This document shows positions 11,673 to 22,879 of a stretch of 64,000 bases of DNA, piece after piece. This DNA comes from Zoroaster sp. YZ-2022. Taxonomy: Eukaryota; Echinodermata; Asteroidea; Forcipulatida; Zoroasteridae. Position 1 is the first letter of the stretch; each line of letters begins with the position of its first letter. The notes beneath the pieces are model-generated. The model worked only from the letters and a program-made list of their open reading frames with translations, did no database searches and was not told the origin of the DNA. Location: assembly GCA_029582265.1 (NCBI GenBank), contig CM055830.1:25396119-25460118 (forward strand). The letters run 5' to 3'. Position numbers and translations under genes: made by a program.

Positions 11673-12098
11673 TGATGCTCAACGGATACACTGCGAATGT
11701 TAAGATTACACTACGGATGACCAAGTATGACAACGATTTATAACGATTGCAGTAAGATTACACAACGATCATAACGATTTCATAACGATTTATTACGATC
11801 TATCACGATTAATCACGATTTCACAACGATTCTGATCTTTTTTGGTTTGGAAAAAGTATAAATAGGGTCAGAACTTTTATATTTCATTCATTTGTAGCAA
11901 TCGTTGGGCAATCGTTAACCAATCGCCGTACATCCGTGTATAATCGTGGTCATACGTTGTGAATCCTTAGTAACATCGTGGTCAATCGCTGTGTATACGT
12001 GATTATCCGTGGGTAATCGTTACGCATACCTCGTAAATACTTTGTATACTCTTATAGCAATCGTTGTATAATCGGGGTCATACGTTGTGGAACCTTAA

Positions 12099-13003
12099 GC
12101 CCCTTTCCCACTTACACGATTTTTGCTACGGTAGAGAACGATTTTTCAAAGTTGAAAAATCGTGCTCAGTCGTGCTGTACCGTAGCAATTCACACTCAAA
12201 AAGTTCAAGGTCTATCGAATTCTACGTCTTGTCAAGACGCTATCAAGACGCCGTCAAGATGTGGTACGGCAGTAGTGCGATAGTGCCACGACAGTGTTAC
12301 GGTAGAGTTACGACATCGTCAAGATTTGTCACGGCGTACCAAGAAATGCCAAGATTGTACTACGACGTCACTACGGCGTCAGTACGATTTCACAAGACGC
12401 CAGTGCGACGCCAGTATGATTTCACAAGACGCCTGTACGATTTAATTAATCACATGACGGAAAAGGCGCAATTGGTGAATTTATAATTATTTGGATGTTG
12501 TCGTTGTCGTCATAATATTTTAAACAAGAGACATGTGATAAAAAACACACACTATCAGCAGAGACACGTGATAAAAAAATCATGTTCTTGCTGGCGTCTT
12601 GTTGGCGTCTTGTTTAAGTCTTGCTAGGTCGCAGCACCATCGTAGCGGCATCGTATCAGCATCGTAGCGAAGTCTTGGCCTACCGTAGGTGTTGCGGCCA
12701 CCACGAATGAGTACGAATGAACAAGACGCCGTCACGACATACCACGACAACGTAAAGACAACGTTACGACTCTAATACGATGCTGCTGCGGTGGACCACG
12801 ATTTTTTCCACCGCTACGGTAGAGCAAGATTTTTTTGAACATTCCAAAAAAATCGTGCTACTCCACGGTGCCATCAAGATCTACTACGGTGCGCTACGGT
12901 GGACCACGATTGACCACGAACATGGCCACGACGCCGTTGCGATTGTAAATAATTGAAAAATCGTGCTCTACCGTAGCAAAAATCGTGTAAGTGGGAAAGG
13001 GGC
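12099..13003. mobile_element. Nested MITE with about 50-bp terminal inverted repeats
   Basis: Both ends carry GCCCCTTTCCCACTTACACG followed by ATTTTTGCTACGGTAGAG; roughly 50 bases match with one difference. The interior again uses permuted CpG words (CAAGACG, CGTCAAGA, TACGACG) and a perfect hairpin around ACGATTTTTCAA. Flanks read CCTTAA and ATTAGT, so the duplication could be TTA or TA; I cannot decide. The outer word pattern resumes directly after it, showing it inserted into the larger element. Confidence 0.8.
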
Positions 13004-13519
13004 ATTAGTAGAGTCTTTGTGTAATCGTGTAGAAGTGAAAGTTCCACGGATGTACACGTATGGCAACGGATGAAATTTATTGTTTTAATCGTGGTCATAC
13101 GTGAACAATCGTAACGCCAGATCGTGACAGTGTGACTGTAGCATAAGCAGCCGGATTGTTTGCTTACTGTATGTTTTTCATTTCATAGCACTGCTAACCG
13201 TTAAGCATAGAGAAAGGTATGCTAACCTGCTAGCCGTTATTGCTATACCAAATGAGTGACGCAACAATACAGACCCATATTGAACGTGCACGCGCCGCTC
13301 TGAATTTTCAAGCTAACCTGTGAAATAACTTATGCTTAAGTATTTTTCTGCTATAGTTAGTTCAACAATTTGCTTACCGATTAACAATACTATGAAATTG
13401 GGCTCAGGGGACTAAAGCAACTGTTTAGATAGAATGACATGCATTTCTCGTAAAGGTTTTCGTCATGCAGTACGACGAGGCGAAAATTTAATTTAAGTTT
13501 CCGCATCACGGTTTAGTGG

Positions 13520-13625
13520 ATGGGAACGACGAGCTTGACTGAGGGGTCAAGGTTGTCCCGTTAATCAGTTTGCGCACTATGTTAGTAATGGGAACGAGGA
13601 GTTTGACTGAGGGGACGAGGTTGTC
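13520..13625. repeat. Two direct copies of a 38-bp segment
   Basis: ATGGGAACGACGAGCTTGAC at 13520 recurs at 13588 as ATGGGAACGAGGAGTTTGAC, each followed by TGAGGGG and GGTTGTC. Spacing is 68 bp. Confidence 0.7.
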
Positions 13626-14106
13626 TTCGAATTATCGAGTACCGGCATAAAGAAGAAAACAAAAAGACTATAGTGACACAATTTAACTTGCAGCAGTCAG
13701 TGTAGTCAGGAAAGACTTGATGAATATACTAGCAAAATCGCACAGTTGACGACCAGACCCGTTCGGACGTACATAGAAGTGAGAGACCATTGCTATATAC
13801 AATACGCTATAGGCCTACTGTTGAATAAGTTTGGATTGTTTGAAAACTCAAGACATGTGTAATTTATGTAGGTTACCGTATACATTTAAATCTTGCTAGA
13901 CACTGGGGCTCCGATAGTTTTAGGCCTTATGCTACATCATATATCTCTTGCTGTAAATTTAAAGGTTCAAACTATACGCATATCCAGGAACAACTTAATA
14001 ACATCGACTTGTCAGCCAAAAAATACTAGCCATAAATTTCGTGAATTCCAATCAAGCATGTGAATTCTTAAGGGACATATTCACAATTATACGTGTTATT
14101 TTGCAG

Positions 14107-14178
14107 GCATATAGGCCCAACGGATGTCTGGAAACTGCTTATCACAAAGGGCGTGTCAATACAAGCAGCATGTGTCAG
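14107..14178 (+). CDS. Candidate internal exon, product unknown
   Basis: The acceptor is TTATTTTGCAG and the donor CAG before GTGTGG. Two frames are open. The one that fits the phase left by 10797-10870 reads HIGPTDVWKLLITKGVSIQA then A-C-V; the other reads AYRPNGCLETAYHKGRVNTS. No domain recognised. A further strong acceptor (CTCTTTCTAACAG, ending 15459) with an open frame in the matching phase lies downstream and could be a terminal exon. Confidence 0.35.
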
Positions 14179-14253
14179 GTGTGGAGAGAGCTCTATACAT
14201 ATGGATCTGAATACCACATATCTCTGCTGTGAACAGCAATTAACTTCAAATAC

Positions 14254-14436
14254 CTTTATATAAATCATGGTTACGATTCTCACAGCGCCCTCTATTGACG
14301 TCATATTTTGCATCCAACCCGGCCGGAGTGTTCTCCGTTAAGATGCCAGCTGTCATATTTTCCCCTTCCACTGGGAAGCACAACCGGTCCAACACAAATA
14401 TATCATATCTCGTAGTTTGAACAGCAGAGGGGTTAA
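14254..14436 (-). CDS. Candidate internal exon, strand uncertain
   Basis: On the minus strand, acceptor CTATCTCACAACAG leads into an open frame containing RYDIFVLDRLCFPVEGENMT and TPAGLDAKYDVNRGRCENRN. It ends at donor AAAG before GTATTT (60 codons plus 3 bases). Composition and purine-N-pyrimidine codons suggest coding. The plus strand also has an acceptor (GATTCTCACAG) and an open frame here (GVFSVKMPAVIFSPSTGKHN), so the strand is not certain. No family recognised. Confidence 0.35.
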
Positions 14437-15817
14437 CTGTTGTGAGATAGTGAAGAGGCAACTTTTGTGGTTAATACTTATCTATCGTCAAGAACAGATA
14501 CATAACAACTACCTCTTGGCTCATGAGGTATAGCTGTATAATACAGGTACGTTTTATTTCATTTATGATTTAAAATAACTAGTTCTTTCATATGTTTTAT
14601 TTGCTTGTTTTTATGATTAAATTAACTCTACCGTTTGGAGCTATTTTCATTTTAAGATGAGAGGTTTGTTTTCTCCAAATTCCTGACTTTTGTGTTAATA
14701 GTCGATACATTTACATGTTTTATAGTACGGCTGGTAGTACATAGTAGGGCTGGTAGTACATTCAGATTGTTTTCATTATTGTAATCCTACCTTCTGTATC
14801 AATTATATGCTTTCCTTGCCGATGCCTAGCTGCAGTAGCATATGTACGGGTTGTCATGGATGGCTTTACCTATTGTTGAGCAGTGCCGAGATAAACTTGA
14901 ATAAAAGCATGGAGATTTCCTTCCGCCTTCACAAAACCAAACCAAATCGTTAGATATGAAAGAAAGAAAAAACGGATGAACATTTTGAGTAAAATGACAG
15001 TACATGAGACATTAATAGTTCAAGTAATGCTTGAAACCATTTCAACTTAACACTGTTTGTTACATTTTTAAATAAAACTGCGAACATTATCATTATTATT
15101 ATTTTATTTTTGTTTAGATCACCAATAGTGTATAGTGCTTTTGGGTCTCATTGTTGGGTCTGCATGAATATACCGTTTGTGTCGTGTATTTTTAGCGAAT
15201 TTCCACAAAAGCAAGTGACGTCACTATGCAAACATAATTTCAAGAATGTCATATTCAGAGTTGAATGGAAATAATTTACTATCGGAGTAGCAAGCAGCTG
15301 AGAATGTTGTTTCATTCATATGGGGCTATACAGTTCCGTTTATTCAATTCCAGAACATACAAATAATACACAATTTAACTATTTGCAAATTACCAACTAG
15401 TTATTTTGGTTTACAGTAAACTGAAACCCTAATCACCTAATCTGGCTCTTTCTAACAGGATCCTTTTTCAGATTACTTTTATAGCATTAAAAATTGTTTT
15501 CCATTTGAATATCACATCGAATTTTCCAGATGACTCTATGCAACCTACATACTAAAAGCAAGCACACGTTCTCCATCACTGTTCCTACCCCCCAAATTCT
15601 GTATCAGTCAGATAGATATGGTGGTTTTACGTATATTTTCTGATGGTCTTTTCGACAAACAACCAAGCTGAGAAATTAATAACACATCAAATTAGTACAT
15701 TTGTAAAGCCTTTGCCTTTTGCCCATATTAAAATTATGCGCAGCGGTTTTATAAAATTGCCACTGTTTGTAATCAGCAGCAATCTGTACGTAAAGAATGA
15801 ATAAAATGTAAAATATC

Positions 15818-15930
15818 TGTTCATGCATTAATACTTTATAAGAAGAGATATATATGTTCATTGATTGATACTTTATAAGAAGAGATATATCTGTTCATGC
15901 ATTAATACTTCTGTTCATGCATTAATACTT
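15818..15930. repeat. Short tandem repeat, mixed 37- and 20-bp periods
   Basis: CTGTTCATGCATTAATACTT occurs three times, twice directly adjacent, alternating with TATAAGAAGAGATATAT. Confidence 0.8.
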
Positions 15931-17364
15931 AGAGATTATGCAATATCAAAACTAAACCGTGAAAGTTTAAGATTATTTCATTGTGTCATCAACAGGTAAA
16001 TAGTGAAAATTTGTTTTGCGTTCATATTCTAATGTTCAAAAAATTACAGACGAGCAATTTCTCAGGGATTGTAGTACCATCACCAACCAAATTGTTTTGA
16101 TATTTTCATGCAATAATGTTGTATTCTGGTAATTACCGAAGGCGTTTACATCCTTTTAAAGGGGCAATATCGTAACGACTAAAATTATACTCCACATGGT
16201 AAGGTCATATTATCGTTGCTGCTGCATATGAACCAGTAATTTTCAGTCATTGTGTTCATCTTAAACTAGGACACCGATTCCATGCCCTGTTGAAAGTCTG
16301 CTCTGATTGTGATGATATTGTCACTTGAATGCTTGCACATTTCCATCGGATTGATGAGTGCTTTGTGTACCTTCAATTATCGATATGATTAGCTGACAAA
16401 ACCTGAATAATTTATTGTTTATATTAGTGGTTGCTTGTTAAACATTATGCATTATTAAATCCGTGCTATAATACGAGACCATAACATGTTATTCATATCA
16501 AACCAACGTGCTAATTTAAACGTTAGTGTTGAAAAGAAGCAATCACAAAGAAATATGCGATTGTTTGCTTATTGGGAATATAGTTACGGCCTAAACAAAG
16601 TCAATAAAGAACGAGACATTAAAAAAAGGTAATTATTGCAATTAAGAATAAATCATTTCAGCTCATTATGTTTGATATTGTTTTTCCTTAATTTATTTTC
16701 AAACAGAAATTGCTTTGTTCCATGTACAAAAAAAGGACAAAAACTACTTTAAAGCCCTTTAAATATATTTACTATTATGAAGCCCCAAAATGATTGCCTA
16801 TTTCGCCATGTGTTTAATTTATACAAAGGTCACTAAGTAATTGTACATAACATTATTTTGGTTAACCGTTTTGTTTTTAACTTGTTCTTTCATCAATGAA
16901 ATTAGGACTTTTCAGATTAAGACCTAAATTGTCGGAAATAGCCAGTAAAACAGCGAAACATACATATGCATCTTCAACCAGATATAATCATAGTAACTAA
17001 AGGCGTGCGCATTAAATAATAATTGCCTAAATTATTAATTCTTATTATCAATTGGAATTGATAGTTAGCGAGCAAATCTAATTAGCGAAGCTACAAACAC
17101 TAAAACAGTTTCCACGATACCTCCTCTAATTTGAAAGTACACCAAAGTTCAAGATTGCCAACAAAAAATACCAACGTAAAATAAAATTAATCAAATATTG
17201 AATTAAAACGTTATTACTTAATTTAATCCTGCATAGATCATTTACACCATATGTTTATTTTAAGCCTCGCAAAAATATTGTTATGCGGCGGCGCTGGTTT
17301 AATGCGTCATTTAGTGTCATACACTTAATGGTTCTCAGTGTGAGTTTTTTTTTATCAGTCACAG
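15931..17364. other. No gene or repeat recognised
   Basis: AT-rich sequence without long frames, repeats or paired ends that I can support. Confidence 0.5.
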
Positions 17365-17480
17365 ATCAGATTCACAGGCCGTGTGAGTTGGAGTGCTACA
17401 GCCTCCTGCGCCCTGCCATGCGTAATTTAGTCCCATCCCAACTCCCCCAAAAGAAACGTCAAGCCGAAGTCACGGGTTGA
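17365..17480 (+). CDS. Candidate terminal exon, product unknown
   Basis: A run of nine T followed by ATCAGTCACAG makes a good acceptor. The open frame contains RPCELECYSLLRPAMRNLVP and SQLPQKKRQAEVTG, then a stop. It is distinctly richer in G and C than its surroundings. It could also be part of an unrecognised repeat. Confidence 0.25.
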
Positions 17481-17549
17481 ATGTCTGGGAATATCGGACT
17501 GGAGAAAAATGGCGCCCCTTCGGTTGAGCGACTTTGGAGAGATTAATAG

Positions 17550-17668
17550 CCTATATATATATATATATATATGTATATGTATACATGTATGTATATGTGT
17601 ATATATATATATATGTATGTATATATATATATGTATATATGTATGTATATATGTATATATATATGTAC
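17550..17668. repeat. TA/TG microsatellite
   Basis: Alternating TA with interspersed GTA; it abuts the MITE at 17669. Confidence 0.9.
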
Positions 17669-17895
17669 ACTCACGGAATTTAAAAACGCATCAACTTATA
17701 TTTCTCAATAAATATGTATAACTTATATGCAGTGATAAATTGAAGCCATAATTGTACATAGCACTTTTATTGTGTCAGTATGATGTGAAAATTTGCGCTC
17801 ATAAATTGTTAACCTATGTTCTTATTTCTCACTGCAATAATCTGCTGTTGAAAAATATGTCAAATATTGGGATGATGCGTTTTTAAGTTCCGTGA

Positions 17896-17897
<2 letters not shown>
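17669..17897. mobile_element. MITE with ACTCACGGAA ends
   Basis: ACTCACGGAATTTAAAAACG at the left is matched, inverted, by CGTTTTTAAGTTCCGTGAGT at the right. It is flanked on both sides by TA repeats, so a TA duplication is possible but cannot be shown. About 229 bp, non-coding, Tc1/mariner-like at most. Confidence 0.8.
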
Positions 17898-17938
<41 letters not shown>

Positions 17939-17957
17939 CATAGACATATACATATAC

Positions 17958-18004
<47 letters not shown>
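17898..18004. repeat. TA microsatellite
   Basis: TA repeats with short CA interruptions. Confidence 0.9.
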
Positions 18005-18007
<3 letters not shown>

Positions 18008-18065
18008 TTAAATGTAGCGGTCTATCTTGAAGTAGAGTGCTCAATGCCACATAGACAGAGCGTAA

Positions 18066-18199
18066 TATACTTGTAGTAAAACTAGTGGAACGCTGGTAGT
18101 TGTAACTCCGAGTTTCACGCGTTATGCGATCATCAGACGATCGCATAACGCGTGAAACTCGGAGTTACAACTACCAGCGTTCCACTAGTTTTACTACAA

Positions 18200-18204
<5 letters not shown>
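18066..18204. repeat. Perfect palindrome, 66-bp arms
   Basis: Arms 18066-18131 and 18139-18204 are exact complements around a 7-base spacer (ATCAGAC). Each arm carries GATCGCATAACGCGTGAAAC, so two copies of one sequence lie head to head. The right edge runs into TA repeats. On the minus strand the centre reads CTGATGA, a base, a CGC/GCG stem, then GAAAC, which resembles a hammerhead ribozyme core. Confidence 0.95.

Positions 18205-18270
<66 letters not shown>
18201..18270. repeat. TA microsatellite
   Basis: About 35 TA units between the palindrome and the next hammerhead-like segment. Confidence 0.95.
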
Positions 18271-18273
<3 letters not shown>

Positions 18274-18275
18274 TA

Positions 18276-18340
18276 AATCGGGAGGGTGGCCTTAGCTTTC
18301 GATCCAAACCGGACCTTCATCAGAGGCTTTGACAAAGTAC
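18276..18340 (-). other. Hammerhead-like motif, possibly Penelope-associated
   Basis: On the minus strand: CTGATGA, one extra A, stem GGTCC/GGATC with loop GGTTT, then GAAAGC. A canonical hammerhead would have no extra base before the stem and a UH cleavage site, which I do not see here. Hammerhead motifs are known from Penelope-like retroelements. This is resemblance, not a demonstrated ribozyme. Confidence 0.3.
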
Positions 18341-18754
18341 AAAATAAAAAACACATCCATTTATATATATAATAAAACATAAGTCTCCGTGTGCATTTGT
18401 TACAATAGGTCTAATAAAGCTGCATACGTTTTTATCAACGAATATTGCTACACACAATGTATCGCCCGTGTTTGGCTCAAGTGACCATAAAAATAGAATT
18501 TAAAAGTTAATGAATTTTGAAAGATAATATCGTTATTAAATAAACGCACATAATTAGGAAATTTGGATGTTGCAAACTGTATAAAATTTAAAACGCGATA
18601 TTTAAAACGGAAGACTACACACGCCCTTGTACAAGCTGTGTATTAAAACATCAGTAGGCCAGCATTTTATTCATTTCAGTTTATATTTTACTGGTACTAC
18701 TCCTTCAATGTCTCAAATGAAAAGCTTATAACTTCCTTAACCCCAGAAAAATAG

Positions 18755-19117
18755 CAATAATAATAATAATAATAATGTGTGGATTTATATAGCGCACGTA
18801 TCCACCAACTAAGTGGTGCTCAAGGCGCATTATATTATTATCCCTGCTCATAAGGCTCATAAGGCTCATAAATCATTCCTGAAACCATCTCAGCTCCCTG
18901 GGGAGTATACAGCTCAATTGCTGCCATTTCTAGCGCATATAGAGCAAACCAACTCTGCCTTCACAGGTACCCATTTAACCCCTGGGTGGAGAGAAGCAAT
19001 TATGATTAAGTGTCTTGCTCAAGGACACAAGTGTCACGGCCGTGATTCGAACCCACATTATGTTGCTAACACCAGAACTTGAATCCGGTAAGCTAGACCG
19101 CTCGGCCACGACACCCC
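18755..19117 (-). mobile_element. tRNA-derived SINE (copy 2)
   Basis: Minus strand: tRNA-like head with GTGGCCGAGCGGTCTAGC and GGGTTCGAATCACGG. The body is shared with the other copies, then a tail AAGGCGCATTATATTATT, GTGCGCTATATAAATCC and an ATT repeat. The body has GAGCCTTAT duplicated. Confidence 0.92.
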
Positions 19118-20201
19118 AATTCAACATTTAAACATATTTTTACCGTCGAATCGGCCCAAACACGGGAAATGTATATAATATGAATATAAACATTTACAAA
19201 TAGAAAACGATAACACCCCTTATTTTGGGCGATACAAATGCTGACCTCGAAAAAAACATAAATGATTACAGTTTTCCATAACACTGATTTGGTAAGTTAA
19301 TGGCGGTATCAAACATCCCTTGAAATATTTACATATATTTTACCCCAAATGTCTACCGGCTAACCCATAATATACAGTTTTGTATATTCACTATTAATGA
19401 CAAAGTAATAATTTGAAACATTCACAAGATTCGAAAGTAAGTATACTTGTCAACATTACCAATGCTTTACCCAATTCCCTTAAATATAGATAGACACATT
19501 ATTCGTTTTAATCCACTATCCTTGTCAGTACAAGGTGGAACAGAGGGATTATACGATCATCCAACCATCTTAAATTGTATCTTCAATTTTATATTTATTT
19601 GTTACTAAACTGGAAAGGATCCATACGAATCATGAAATTATAGACCTTTCTTTATTCAGTAAAGCATCGTAATCTTGTTGAAAGAAACGCGTAAACTGAA
19701 GTGTTCATATGAAGTGTGTGGAGGACTTGACGGGTGAAACTGCATTGCGCGTTATTTGGGTGGGATCCAAAATGAATGTTTGTATAATTCGTTTCCAGCT
19801 GGCTTTTAACAAAATAAAGACGTTTATTATTGCTGCTGCTCAACGATGACTTTACTCTTCAAGTGGTTATTTCAAAGTATTGCTCGTCTCAACAAAAATG
19901 CAATAACAACTTATTGGACAAACGATGAAATTTCAACCAAATATGATTTGATACAGTATTCTTCTGATTACACTCGTGTATTCCTCAGAGTCAATTAGTC
20001 CTATGAATACAATGAGGAATAGACCATACAAAATTAAGGTTTTACGTTTTCATTTAAAAGTGTATTATGATTTATAAGCTAAACCAAAATCTCATCAGCA
20101 AAAGATAATATCTAATAATTAATTGACCAAGTAAGAAAATGGGCTTTTGTTCCCTCATTTTGTTTTTTAATTTGTTTATAATTTTCTTAGACATTATATA
20201 G
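19118..20201. other. No gene or repeat recognised
   Basis: AT-rich, unremarkable. I see no paired ends or coding signal. Confidence 0.5.
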
Positions 20202-20265
<64 letters not shown>

Positions 20266-20302
20266 GTATATATATATATATACACATGTATATATATATG
20301 TT
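20202..20302. repeat. TA microsatellite with CACATG interruptions
   Basis: Long TA run, then two CACATG-containing stretches. Confidence 0.95.
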
Positions 20303-20309
20303 TACTTGT

Positions 20310-20566
20310 TCGGACATAGGGCGACCGACTTCTATAGAAATTGATATTTCTCTGCGATAAGGCGACCGTTTCCGGTCGCCTTATCGCCACAGCTTTATTT
20401 TAGAAAAAAATTACTGATTTTTAAAGCCCAGATCTCTTCCTTGGTCTAATTTAAGCAAGTTTCCTGATTTTGGTATTGAAGGATAAAACAGAACAGGAAG
20501 AAAAAGAAGGGACATTTTGTGCACAACTGTATGGCAATTCGACCGATGGTCGCCCGATGTCCGAAT
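20310..20566. mobile_element. Inverted-repeat element with TTCGGACAT ends
   Basis: TTCGGACATAGGGCGACC at the left is matched by GGTCGCCCGATGTCCGAA at the right, about 257 bp. It sits between two TA microsatellites. No target duplication found. It contains the strong hairpin at 20355-20386. Confidence 0.7.
20355..20386. repeat. 14-bp perfect hairpin with TTTC loop
   Basis: CGATAAGGCGACCG and CGGTCGCCTTATCG are exact complements around TTTC. Confidence 0.95.
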
Positions 20567-20573
20567 TAAAATT

Positions 20574-20637
<64 letters not shown>
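20574..20637. repeat. TA microsatellite
   Basis: About 30 TA units. Confidence 0.95.
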
Positions 20638-20640
<3 letters not shown>

Positions 20641-20731
20641 GTAAAGTTTCTGAAATCCAGCATTAATTCATTTTGTCTCTAAGATGACATCAACATCTTA
20701 CCAATTTTATATACGATCCATTTTAATAATA

Positions 20732-21613
20732 TAGGTTTTCCTAGTCAATTTCGGCAAATAAGCAACCAATTTAAACACTGCGTCATTCTGTTGAAATTCA
20801 ATACTGCTCCAAATCCTCGCGTCATGCGATTTAAACAAAATAACCATCCAATTTAACAATCCACTCGAACATCATTCAATTTCGTAGGAGCTTTTCGCGG
20901 CGCGTATTTGGTCATTCAAATTCATTATTGGGCAGGCATTTGTGAAATTTGTGCAACTTAATTTACACTTTGTTAAACATCGTTTAACTTTAGTTTAAAG
21001 GTATAAAAATGGTTCACTAATGAATGAATGGACAATAAGAAAACCAGGATAAAAAATGACAGACACACTCAAACAATAAAAACAGGTTATAATGAAACAG
21101 TCCAATATAACATAAATGTTTCAAAAACACATTACAGAATTAGGCCCAGGTCAGAAAACCAATAAAGATTCTAATCAGAGAATGAACAAAACAAATTAAG
21201 ACCGATTGGCCCTATATAAAGTGCACGAGAAACGCACATGAATGAAGAAAACAAAATTAAATTTGAATTAAAGTAAACATATCAAACGTATTCTGTTGTC
21301 TTTTTTGCATTTGTTTCTCGTATTTTTTTTTGTTTTTTGAATTCTCATTTTGCGAAATTGATTGCCGTTATACAAAAAAGAAAGTAACATTTTAGTGAAA
21401 ATCTCCAGTCGAACCAACTCTGCTAAATTTGATGAAGAATGTGCATTACTAACAAGAACGACGTATATGCTAAATTGAATGTAATGCCACATGAATTCGC
21501 ATTGAATTGTTAATTCAAAACACAGTAACAACTGGAGAGGCACAATCGCTTTAATGTCAACGTATAAAAGTGAAATTGGCAGATTATTTGCCGAAATTGA
21601 CCGGGAAAACCTA
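20732..21613. mobile_element. TA-flanked MITE, copy 1
   Basis: The left end TAGGTTTTCCTAGTCAATTT and right end AAATTGACCGGGAAAACCTA are inverted (consensus TAGGTTTTCCCGGTCAATTT). TA lies outside each end, although the duplication could be TATA. The interior is AT-rich with no intact protein. A second copy lies at 61910-62735 with high similarity along its length, including TTGGCCCTATATAAAGTG and AACTGGAGAGG. Confidence 0.88.
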
Positions 21614-21644
21614 TAGCAAGCTTTGAAGTCGATAATCTGGCAAT

Positions 21645-21821
21645 TACCAATGTTATACCTTCCCTTTAATATTGTGTTTAATATTTGTTTTTAATACTTA
21701 ATACCCTGGTACACATATGGTGAAGGATCATGACATGTGTAATCAGCTGTATATGTATCTATAGATTTCTTAATAAAATGCAACTATAAAGACTATAAAG
21801 GAAGGTACAACATTGGTATGT
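21645..21821. repeat. Inverted pair ACCAATGTT...CCTTCC
   Basis: ACCAATGTTATACCTTCCCT near 21648 is matched inverted by AAGGAAGGTACAACATTGGT near 21801. A third direct copy, ACCAATGTTGCAACTTCC, lies near 22097. Possibly ends of a decayed MITE. Confidence 0.55.
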
Positions 21822-22236
21822 GGCAACGTAACGTTTGTTTGGTAACTTTAATTTCAACCCTTTTTCATAAAATAGATCACAAATCTAACATATGAATATG
21901 TCTTTATTACTGTATAGATGCAGTTTTGAGAAAACAAAAAAGTTGCCACACGTCACGTTTTTTCTGTAAAAATTACATAACAATTTTCTCTAAGATAATA
22001 CAACATCGGACGAAATACTTTCTCAGGAGAATGGATACTTGTACCAACATTATACTTTTCGATAATTGTTTTTAAATTTGATAATCTTGTAATAACCAAT
22101 GTTGCAACTTCCTTTTAAAGATTTACAATATTTCAAACTGGTCAGTGAAGAAGATGAAATCAATTGGATGGCCTAGTCCCAGCCTCCTGCAGCACACGAT
22201 ATTTTTTAGTTACTTTACTAGACTATTACCTATTTT

Positions 22237-22262
22237 GGTGTTTGGGTTACTGCCCAAACACC
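22237..22262. repeat. 10-bp hairpin
   Basis: GGTGTTTGGG, six-base loop, CCCAAACACC. It lies in a stretch that also has GTTTCGGCGG and TTTCCGCC. Confidence 0.8.
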
Positions 22263-22508
22263 TCTTGTTATTAGGGTTTCGGCGGGATTATTATTTTTAG
22301 GTTTCCGCCAAAATCCCATAGGTTTAACACGTGAAATTTGTCGGCGGATGATGTCATACTTAGCATTTTCATATAAATACAAAACATGCACCATATGAAA
22401 GCCCGTAATGTGACTTAGTTTCCAAAACCAATTACGTCGTCATTACGTCAGTAAATATTATTTGATTCACATTTTAGTCTAATCTGCGGGATGTATAGAT
22501 TGGCGAGA

Positions 22509-22640
22509 ACGCATACTTTGTACACGGGAAGAGGTGTTGGGGGCGAAGTTTTTGGCAAGGACGCATATACTTTGTACACGGGGCGAAGAGGCGTTTGCGA
22601 GAAATTCAACCGACGCATTACATTTGTACACGCTAGATTA
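22509..22640. repeat. Degenerate tandem repeat, about 53 bp
   Basis: ACGCATACTTTGTACACGGG recurs as ACGCATATACTTTGTACACG and ACGCATTACATTTGTACACG at roughly 53-bp spacing. Confidence 0.55.
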
Positions 22641-22879
22641 AACCTACGAAATTTCATGACGTTTCAAACTCAGTTGACAATAATTTACTAGCTAAAAGCT
22701 AACAATTTGACATTTAATGTCAGTATTTGTCATTTGCTTTACCCAAAAACGTGATTTGAAGAGAAACATGTACGCATACGTATCGTCCTTGTACGTAATT
22801 CGCCGAACTCATCAAATGACGCACATATTTCCTTTGGCTTAGCATGTCTGAGAAAGCTTACAAAACTAGTTGCATAAAC

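Larger units (their letters stand above)
11351..13145. mobile_element. Element built of permuted CpG words
   Basis: The sequence is a mosaic of short words containing CG: ATCGT, ATACGT, ATCCGT and their complements. Words switch strand in blocks: ATCGT-type from 11350 to about 11605, ACGAT-type to about 11865, then ATCGT-type again from 11900, resuming after the nested element at 13010-13130. The right end, ATCGTGACAGTGTGACTGTA, matches 7013. The left boundary is uncertain. No coding capacity seen. Confidence 0.6.

Noticed and set aside
14234..14254. Joining the minus-strand exon at 14254 to a CAGCAG acceptor near 14230
   Set aside because: The implied intron would be only about 27 bases, too short to be credible.
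17509..20663. Frames with alternating Ile-Tyr
   Set aside because: They are translations of TA microsatellites.
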